A stretch of 5,188 nucleotides of DNA from SAT2750 sp964476375 (lineage in GTDB: Bacteria; Planctomycetota; Planctomycetia; Pirellulales; Pirellulaceae). Shown here piece after piece: positions 1 through 5,188 of this stretch. A program made the translations under genes and the position numbers. Numbering within the stretch: the first letter of the stretch is position 1; each line of letters begins with the position of its first letter. The stretch is from positions 1-5,188 of the forward strand of contig CAYYZW010000044.1 in NCBI GenBank assembly GCA_964476375.1. Direction: 5' to 3'. A model generated the notes under the pieces. That model ran no database searches. It was not told the DNA's origin and saw nothing but the letters and a program-made list of their open reading frames with translations.

Positions 1-870
1 GAGGACGGGGAGATGACGATCGTGGGGCACATGGGCCAGATGAAGCGGAGCACCTGTTACCAGATGTCCGAGATGACCTGTACAACCTGCCACAATCCCC
101 ATGACCTGCCGCCGCGTGCGGACCCGGTGGAGTATCACAAGCGAAACTGCATGAAATGCCACCAGGAGGAGACCTGTACCGTGGAGCCGGGAGTGCGGGA
201 AGCAGAACGCCCGGATAACTACTGCGTGGCCTGTCATATGCCAGCAACCGGGACCGAATCCCCCCACCAGACCTTTACCCATCACCGCATCGGCATCCAC
301 GCACCACCGAAGGCCGGGCTGGGCCGTGAGGATCCTCCGCTGGCCGACCTGGTTCCCGTTGCTGATCTTTCCGGTTACTCGCAGGCCGACCAGGACCTGG
401 GGCTGGGAATCGCTTACTACAACCTCTCCAGGCATTCATTATCCGGGTCGCATGGAGATACTTACCTCGCCAGGGGAGAAGCCCTGCTCCAGAAGGCATG
501 GGACGGGGGTCTTCGAAACGGCGAGCTGGCGACCCTGCTGGCGGAACTGGCGGTCTCCAGGAAAAAGGGGGACTACGAGATGTACGCCGATTATGCCCTG
601 GCCGTGGAGGACCTGAGTCCCGAGAACCGGGTCGGGGCGATGCTTGTGAAAGTCACGGCCCATTACCACCGCAAGGAATTTGAGCAGATGGTGGTGTTGA
701 TGAAGGAAGTGACCCGCATGCGGCGTCGTACCGGGGACTGGGACCTGCTGGGCAAGTACCTCTACCAGAGTGGCCAGCGGGCGGAGGCAAAAAAGGCATT
801 CCAGAAGTCCCTGGAAATTGATCCGGCCAATCGACCCGTGCGGCGGATGCTGGAGCAGTTTAACCGTTAA
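1..870 (+). CDS. Multiheme c-type cytochrome with C-terminal TPR region (5' partial)
   Basis: This is the C-terminal part of a probable extracytoplasmic electron-transfer protein that binds heme c covalently. The frame is open from base 1, so the gene starts upstream of the window; the ATG at 13 is merely the first Met. Counting from that Met, three CxxCH heme sites are visible: CTTCH (23-27), CMKCH (46-50) and CVACH (71-75). They are followed by a His-rich stretch, FTHHRIGIH (88-96), whose histidines could be distal heme ligands. The text around the hemes (CTTCHNPH, CVACHMP) matches planctomycete multiheme/TPR proteins as I remember them. From about 120 the protein is helical and TPR-like, with one clear repeat at about 243-276 (GKYLYQSGQRAEAKKAF, then LEIDPAN). 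The missing N-terminus would be expected to hold a signal peptide and more hemes. The redox partner is unknown. The DUF1501 gene follows in the same direction, 113 bases on. The heme and TPR assignment is firm; the physiological role is not. Confidence 0.93.
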   Translation, partial: EDGEMTIVGHMGQMKRSTCYQMSEMTCTTCHNPHDLPPRADPVEYHKRNCMKCHQEETCTVEPGVREAERPDNYCVACHMPATGTESPHQTFTHHRIGIHAPPKAGLGREDPPLADLVPVADLSGYSQADQDLGLGIAYYNLSRHSLSGSHGDTYLARGEALLQKAWDGGLRNGELATLLAELAVSRKKGDYEMYADYALAVEDLSPENRVGAMLVKVTAHYHRKEFEQMVVLMKEVTRMRRRTGDWDLLGKYLYQSGQRAEAKKAFQKSLEIDPANRPVRRMLEQFNR

Positions 871-902
871 GAATTATTTCCTGGACGGGGGAATCGACCA
901 TG

Positions 903-917
903 AAGGAAACGTTCCTT
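903..917. repeat. Short perfect inverted repeat in the cytochrome-DUF1501 gap
   Basis: AAGGAA (903-908) and TTCCTT (912-917) are perfect inverted arms around a 3-base centre, ACG. If translation starts at 984, the repeat is non-coding and sits in the 113-base gap, just before a TAAAAT hexamer (923-928) that resembles a -10 element. No good -35 hexamer is seen at the right distance. It could be a small operator or an RNA hairpin, but 6-base arms also arise by chance. Confidence 0.3.
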
Positions 918-970
918 TGCGGTAAAATAGAAAGCAGCGTGGGCAGGTGTGAGGCCCTGCCCCGGGAAAG

Positions 971-976
971 CAGGAG
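971..976 (+). promoter_or_regulatory. Ribosome binding site deciding the DUF1501 start
   Basis: CAGGAG ends 7 bases before the ATG at 984, which is good Shine-Dalgarno spacing. The alternative ATG at 900 has only a G-run (GGGGGA, 887-892) before it. This site is the main reason for preferring 984; the position of the twin-arginine leader agrees. Confidence 0.6.
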
Positions 977-983
977 AATATCG

Positions 984-2354
984 ATGACCCAGAAAAAACA
1001 GACAGGAACCGGTCGCTGCCGGATGAATCGACGCGAGTTGCTCCAGGTGGGCTACTCCGGCGCGATCGGTCTGGGCCTGCCTGCGGTTCTTCGCCAGCAG
1101 GCTGCCGTGGCCGCCGCCAGGGCGCGGGCTCGCTCGGTGGTGATCGTCTTTCTGACCGGGGCGGCCAGCCACCATGAGACATTCGACATGAAGCCCGACG
1201 CCCCGGCCGAGGTGCGAGGGGAATTCAAGGCCACCAGTACAAGCGTGCCGGGACTGCATGTCTGTGAACACCTGCCGATGCTGGCGGCCATGGCCGACAA
1301 GTACGCGGTAGTCCGCTCCTTTACCCACGGCGACAACAACCACCTGATGTCAACCCACCACGTGCTGACCGGCGAGAAGCAGCCGGGTGGGTTTTTTGAC
1401 AAGGTGGCCTCGCGCGATGACTGGCCCTCCTACGCGTCGGCGCTTGCCTACCTGCGTCCCCGCAGCGACGGCATCCCGAGTGGTGTGAACCTGCCGACCT
1501 TCCTGATGCAGGGGGCCCTGACCTGGCCAGGGCAGCATGCGGGGCTGCTCGGTCCCAAGTATGACCCCTGGCAGATCACCCGGGACCCGAACAAGAAAGA
1601 TTTCAAGGTCGATAACCTCTCCCTCAATCCGGGGCTGGACGTGGCGCGGATCACCGACCGGAACACGCTGCTGGGGGACCTGAACCAGCAGAGGGACCGA
1701 CTGGCACGCACGGCGGCCGGGCGACGGATGACCAGTGAACAGGAGCTGGCGTTCTCGATTCTTACCGCCAGCAAGCTCTCCCAGGCCTTCGAGATGGACC
1801 GCGAGCCCGAGGCGATTCGGGACCGGTATGGACGGCACCAGACAGGCCAGTCCCTGCTGCTGGCCCGCCGGCTGGTGGAGGTGGGGGTGCCTGTCGTGCA
1901 GGTGAATATCGGTGCAGTACAGAACTGGGACAACCACAGCAATATCTTCCCCACGCTCAAGGACCGGCTGTTGCCGCCGCTGGACAAGGGGGTCTCGGCG
2001 CTGCTTGGGGACCTGGACGAGCGGGGACTGCTGGACGAGACCTTCGTGATGATGATGGGGGAGTTCGGCCGCACGCCCAAGATCAACGACAAGGCGGGCC
2101 GTGATCACTGGGGACCCTGTTTCTTCGGTGTCTTTGCCGGGGCGGGGGTCCAGGGCGGCCAGGTCATTGGCAAGTCAGACAAGCACGCCAGTTACCCGAC
2201 CGTGCTGCCTTACTCCCCGAACGACCTGGGAGCCACGGTCTACGATGTGCTTGGCTTACCGCTGGATGCCGAGGCCTACGACCGCTTTGACCGTCCGGTG
2301 CGGCTCAACCAGGGAGAGGTTATCCGGCCGCTGTTTAGTGGGGCGGTGAGCTAG
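984..2354 (+). CDS. DUF1501 family secreted protein
   Basis: A 456-residue DUF1501 protein, a family abundant in planctomycetes and Verrucomicrobia and related to the alkaline-phosphatase/sulfatase fold; its biochemical role is not established. I chose the ATG at 984 because CAGGAG (971-976) lies 7 bases before it and the protein then opens with a short leader. An in-frame ATG at 900 would add 28 residues with no leader character; the ATG at 1023 is also possible. The leader has twin arginines (R16-R17, NRRELLQ), a hydrophobic stretch at about 22-36 and Ala-rich residues at 40-47, which suggests Tat export. Family landmarks are VVIVFLTGAASHHETFDMKP (52-71), SFTHGDNNH, GEFGRTPKIN (359-368), GRDHWGPC (372-379) and a C-terminal YDVLGL. 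The first motif departs from the usual GGPSHxDTFD form. Length is normal and the gene looks intact. Its neighbour is a multiheme cytochrome rather than the DUF1549/DUF1553 partner often found beside DUF1501 genes. Confidence 0.95.
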   Translation: MTQKKQTGTGRCRMNRRELLQVGYSGAIGLGLPAVLRQQAAVAAARARARSVVIVFLTGAASHHETFDMKPDAPAEVRGEFKATSTSVPGLHVCEHLPMLAAMADKYAVVRSFTHGDNNHLMSTHHVLTGEKQPGGFFDKVASRDDWPSYASALAYLRPRSDGIPSGVNLPTFLMQGALTWPGQHAGLLGPKYDPWQITRDPNKKDFKVDNLSLNPGLDVARITDRNTLLGDLNQQRDRLARTAAGRRMTSEQELAFSILTASKLSQAFEMDREPEAIRDRYGRHQTGQSLLLARRLVEVGVPVVQVNIGAVQNWDNHSNIFPTLKDRLLPPLDKGVSALLGDLDERGLLDETFVMMMGEFGRTPKINDKAGRDHWGPCFFGVFAGAGVQGGQVIGKSDKHASYPTVLPYSPNDLGATVYDVLGLPLDAEAYDRFDRPVRLNQGEVIRPLFSGAVS

Positions 2355-3542
2355 TCAGGGAGTGGCGGCGGCGTATTTGAAGAGCCGCTTGCAGACATCC
2401 CCCTCGAAGTGGCGGTTTTCCGGCTCGGCGTTCATCAGCACCACGACGCCGATCCCGTCGGCTGGCCGGAAGCACATCATCGTGGTCACCCCGGGGTCGG
2501 AGCCATCGTGGCCCATCACCCGCGATCCCCCCACCCGGTCACGGTACCAGGCCAGGCCCTGGCCCGGCGCGATCCGAGGGAAGGCAGACTGCCGCATCAA
2601 CCCCGCCGTCTCCTGTTTGAGGATGCGGGTCTGGTCGACCTGGCCGCTGCCAATGAAGCTGAGCAGGAAGCGGGCCAGCTGCGGGGCACTGGTCCTCAGG
2701 GTACCGGATGGAAAATCGAGATAGCCATGATGGCCCAGTCCACGAAACTGCCCTGCCCTGGCCCGCCAGGTGGAGGGCATGGCCACCTGGTCCTGGTCCA
2801 CCTCCGTGAGCCGGTAACCAACGCCTTCCATTCCCAGGGGGGCGAAGATCCCCTGCTGGCAGAGCTGCTCGAAAGAGGTGCCGGCCTGCGTCTGGGCGAT
2901 CAAGGCGACCAGTGCAAAGGCGACATTCGAGTACCGGCTCTTGGTCCCCGGCGCCCATTCATAGAAGTTTTTGCCCCGGCTGTAATAACGTCCTCCGGGC
3001 GTGAAGTAGCGGGCCATCGATTCGGCCAGCGAGTGGGGGAAATCGCGGTTTTGCACCCAGGTTCCTTCCAGGATCCCCCAGTTATCCCGCAGGCTGGAGG
3101 TATGAGTCAGCAGCTGGCGAAGCGTGATCGGGATCTCCGGATGACGTGGGTTGCGGACCGGGAAGGGCACCAGGCTGTTGATGTCAGCGTCGAGCGAGAA
3201 GTGGTCCTTTTCGACCAGTTGCATCACGGCCGTGGCGGTGATGGTCTTGGAAATTGAGGCCAGCTGAAAAAGGGTCTGGTCATTGACCGGTCTCTTCTCC
3301 CGCACGTTGGCCCAGCCATAGGCGCCGGTCCAGTGAATCTTTCCGTCTTTTACGACCGCCGCGGCCAGGCCGGGGATGCGGGCATCTTTCATCCCCTCCA
3401 GGATAAAGCGGTCAAGCGAGGTCGGTTCGGCAGGGCCGGGAAGGTTCTCCAGCGGGTCCGGTTGTTGCTGGGCATGGAGAGGACAGCTCATTCCCAGCCA
3501 GAGAATGACAAGTGCCAGCTGGATACATTTATGTGGCTTCAT
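2355..3542 (-). CDS. Secreted serine hydrolase, beta-lactamase family (class C / esterase-like)
   Basis: A 395-residue penicillin-recognising serine hydrolase of the Pfam Beta-lactamase type, which includes class C beta-lactamases, D-aminopeptidases, esterases and penicillin-binding-protein-like peptidases. The start codon (3542-3540) is supported by a Sec leader: basic MKPHK, a hydrophobic core at 7-18 and a likely cut after LHA (22-24). No strong ribosome site precedes it; AGG lies 10 bases upstream. Catalytic landmarks are all present: nucleophile S96 with K99 (SISK), Y204-S205-N206 after APGT, and H345-D346-G347 in GHDGSDPG, in the place of the KTG motif of true beta-lactamases. LLTHTSSL (144-151) is also typical. 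Family length and intact triad suggest an active periplasmic or surface enzyme. The substrate cannot be told from sequence; HxG in place of KTG fits esterase or peptidase-like members better than antibiotic resistance. A large hypothetical gene lies 52 bases upstream on the same strand and may be co-transcribed. Confidence 0.95.
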   Translation of the reverse strand: MKPHKCIQLALVILWLGMSCPLHAQQQPDPLENLPGPAEPTSLDRFILEGMKDARIPGLAAAVVKDGKIHWTGAYGWANVREKRPVNDQTLFQLASISKTITATAVMQLVEKDHFSLDADINSLVPFPVRNPRHPEIPITLRQLLTHTSSLRDNWGILEGTWVQNRDFPHSLAESMARYFTPGGRYYSRGKNFYEWAPGTKSRYSNVAFALVALIAQTQAGTSFEQLCQQGIFAPLGMEGVGYRLTEVDQDQVAMPSTWRARAGQFRGLGHHGYLDFPSGTLRTSAPQLARFLLSFIGSGQVDQTRILKQETAGLMRQSAFPRIAPGQGLAWYRDRVGGSRVMGHDGSDPGVTTMMCFRPADGIGVVVLMNAEPENRHFEGDVCKRLFKYAAATP

Positions 3543-3594
3543 GGCGCTGATACCTGGATTGTTTCAAGGAGAGCGGCGGCCAGCCGTGTTCGGG

Positions 3595-5188
3595 TTAATA
3601 GCCATCCACGACAGTGTCCCTGTCCGGGGAGGGTCCGGTCGGCGAGATCTCACCGGATGGCAGCAGGATGTCGGTGTGGGATATCTGCAGTGCGACCAGG
3701 GGAGAGTCAAGCGATTTGAAGGCGGCGAGGACGCGGTCGCTGCTCAGCGTGTTGAGGATCGTGATCGGCTGCGTGCTCTCAGGATCCATCCTGGCCACCG
3801 CCTGCATTAACTGGATCAGCCCTTCCTCGGTGATGGCGGTGGGACGGATATCGATAAGGAAGATGTTCGGGAAAGACTGTTTGACGCTGCGGATGATCTC
3901 GACCGATTCATTTCCCGCTTTGTTCCCCGGCAAGAACCAGATGTGCTGGGGTTCGTATTCTTTCGTGTCAAAATCAATCAGTCCTTTGAACTTGTAATCC
4001 GCGATCTCACCGCCAGCAGTTCGCAGGTTTTCAAGGACCACAATCTGCCGTTCAACCTTGGCCACTTCCTCACTCATGGAATCTCGGTACTCACCCGGCT
4101 CCATGGCGGCGATCTCTGTCTTCTCTCGCTGGCGGCGAATCGCTCCGATCACCCTGTAATCCCCCCCCAGGCAGACAAGATTGCCCCGGCTTCGTTCCAC
4201 CAGGTTCCAGCTGCGGAAATAATGGGGGTGACTATCGAGGGGCGGATCTCCGCCCGATAACACTCCACGGTAGTCTCGCTGTCGTTCCGCGAGAATATAA
4301 CCCTCGGCAGTGCCATGATATTCCAGCTCAGAGGACCCATGGGGGACCTGGATCGATTTCCCGTTCATCCGGGGGATCAGCTTATCGATACCGGCCGGAT
4401 AATGCCCTTCCGCGGCCCTGTAGTCTTCCAGGGCGAGTTGCAGTTCTATCACGTAATGCCTGTCGTTGAGCAGTAACTCCCAGTTGTGCATGGATGCTTC
4501 GAGGTACGGCGTCATGAAGTGAAAGAGAAACTGTTTGGCGGTGGAGGAACCGTCCGGCCGGCTCCAGGCCTGGACCGCCTGGCGGGCAAGGTGTTCACGT
4601 TCCTGGATGGTGTCGGTTGCCTTCATCCCACGGACAAGCGAGTCAATCCATGCGTTGGCGTACCTGGCATCGTCATCCCAGTCGGTAAATGCGGCTCGCA
4701 CGTGGGATTGCCAGACAAGGCCAAAAGGAATGCGAAGTTCAAAGTGGACAGCCCGTTCCAGGTAGGATCGCATTCCGTTTTGCTTGCAGGACTGGAAGAA
4801 ATCGAGCAGTTCAAGGCGAAGTGTGCGGTCGATTTGTTCCGAAGCGGTAGGTGACGGCACCAGGCTGTCCAGTAATGTCCGCAGTTGCTCGCGCAGTTCG
4901 GGTTTGTCTGCCGAATACTGCAGCAGGATCGCGTAGGACTGATAGAAATGGACTTCCGTGTAATGGCTGCTTGCGGACAAAAATGGTTGTTGGCTTTTCC
5001 AGCGGCGCACGAGGTTATGCAGTTGCAGCAACTCGGTTGTCCACTGCCTGGTCCTGTTCTCCCCGATCATCTGCATCGTCTGCAAACGGAGGATCGGGCG
5101 CCAACTGGATATCATCCGCTCGAAAAACCCATCGTCATCCATCGGGGACAAGAGGTTTTCCCCCTGGAGTGAGTAATAACGCTTTTCA
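3595..5188 (-). CDS. Large hypothetical protein, planctomycete type, with pseudopilin-like segment and LRR-like C-terminus (5' partial)
   Basis: I recognise no named function. The frame stays open to the right edge of the window, so the gene probably starts outside it. A TTG at 5151 preceded by AGGGGG could act as a start, but the residues before it (RYYSLQGENL) read as ordinary protein. Numbering from that TTG gives 518 residues. Residues 1-235 are soluble and helical, with a segment (WTTELLQLHNLVRRW) like the 'AWxDLLxxHRLAR' stretch I recall from large planctomycete hypothetical families. Residues 240-252 (ALEDYRAAEGHYP), then IDKLIP, resemble the segment after the N-terminal helix of type II secretion pseudopilins. 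A charged, possibly coiled-coil helix covers about 340-376. Residues 403-497 alternate short strands (HIWFLPG, FLIDIRPTAITEEGL, ITILNTL, VALQIS) with helices, like degenerate leucine-rich repeats. No membrane segment or CxxCH motif is visible in this part. The serine hydrolase gene follows 52 bases downstream. Confidence 0.85.
   Translation of the reverse strand, partial: EKRYYSLQGENLLSPMDDDGFFERMISSWRPILRLQTMQMIGENRTRQWTTELLQLHNLVRRWKSQQPFLSASSHYTEVHFYQSYAILLQYSADKPELREQLRTLLDSLVPSPTASEQIDRTLRLELLDFFQSCKQNGMRSYLERAVHFELRIPFGLVWQSHVRAAFTDWDDDARYANAWIDSLVRGMKATDTIQEREHLARQAVQAWSRPDGSSTAKQFLFHFMTPYLEASMHNWELLLNDRHYVIELQLALEDYRAAEGHYPAGIDKLIPRMNGKSIQVPHGSSELEYHGTAEGYILAERQRDYRGVLSGGDPPLDSHPHYFRSWNLVERSRGNLVCLGGDYRVIGAIRRQREKTEIAAMEPGEYRDSMSEEVAKVERQIVVLENLRTAGGEIADYKFKGLIDFDTKEYEPQHIWFLPGNKAGNESVEIIRSVKQSFPNIFLIDIRPTAITEEGLIQLMQAVARMDPESTQPITILNTLSSDRVLAAFKSLDSPLVALQISHTDILLPSGEISPTGPSPDRDTVVDGY

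Noticed and set aside
860..870. Palindrome TTAACCGTTAA at the end of the cytochrome gene, considered as a terminator or operator
   Set aside because: The arms are only 5 bases with a 1-base centre, it includes the stop codon, and no T-run follows. It cannot form a useful hairpin and may be chance.
867..1402. Leftward open frames over the gap and the start of the DUF1501 gene
   Set aside because: They overlap the conserved DUF1501 N-terminus. Their translations look like random GC-rich sequence, with no signal peptide or motif.
1350..2108. Two long leftward open frames (252 and 214 codons) antisense to the DUF1501 gene
   Set aside because: They lie wholly inside a clear DUF1501 coding region, show biased low-complexity composition, and have no domain or ribosome site.
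2409..3257. Long rightward open frame (282 codons) antisense to the serine hydrolase gene
   Set aside because: The opposite strand encodes a hydrolase with signal peptide and full catalytic motifs. The antisense translation is rich in Gly, Pro, Arg and His, has no recognisable domain, and is explained by GC-rich codon use.
3483..3542. Possible lipoprotein signal in the hydrolase (Cys20 in LGMSC)
   Set aside because: The residues before Cys20 (G-M-S) do not fit a lipobox, whereas LHA followed by Q is a good signal peptidase I site.
3543..3594. Gap between the two leftward genes, checked for a terminator or promoter
   Set aside because: On the minus strand there is a TTGAAA hexamer but no -10 box at a fitting distance, and a weak GC stem (CGGCTGGCCG) with no T-run. 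Nothing firm enough to annotate.
3333..3810. Rightward open frames spanning the 52-base gap between the two leftward genes
   Set aside because: They cover the hydrolase signal-peptide region and the 3' end of the hypothetical gene in antisense. The products have no recognisable features.

Overview
The window looks like chromosomal DNA from a planctomycete or a close PVC-group relative. This rests on gene content rather than on any marker gene. It has a DUF1501 secreted protein with an RR leader, a CxxCH multiheme cytochrome fused to TPRs, a secreted serine beta-lactamase-like hydrolase, and a large lineage-type hypothetical carrying a 'LEDYRxxxGHYP' segment. The DNA is GC-rich, and several long open frames antisense to genes are by-products of that composition.

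Layout. The left half is transcribed rightwards. First comes the 3' part of a multiheme c-type cytochrome/TPR gene (1-870, 5' end outside the window), then a DUF1501 gene (best start 984, end 2354). The right half is transcribed leftwards: a large hypothetical gene (5188-3595, 5' end outside the window), then a serine hydrolase gene (3542-2355). The two blocks converge so tightly that the stop codons at 2352-2354 and 2357-2355 abut with no base between them. Coding density is very high. The only non-coding stretches are 871-983 and 3543-3594, and no interval above 300 bases lacks a gene.

Function. At least three of the four products appear to work outside the cytoplasm: the heme protein (periplasmic by its chemistry), the DUF1501 protein (Tat-like leader) and the hydrolase (Sec leader). 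The cytochrome/DUF1501 pair could be co-transcribed, and the hypothetical/hydrolase pair likewise, but no shared pathway can be shown from sequence.

No tRNA, rRNA, CRISPR array, transposon or phage gene was seen. I found no convincing evidence of a new multi-gene system. The most unusual items are the composite architecture of the leftward hypothetical protein, a variant metal-site-like motif in the DUF1501 protein, and the zero-gap convergent gene ends.
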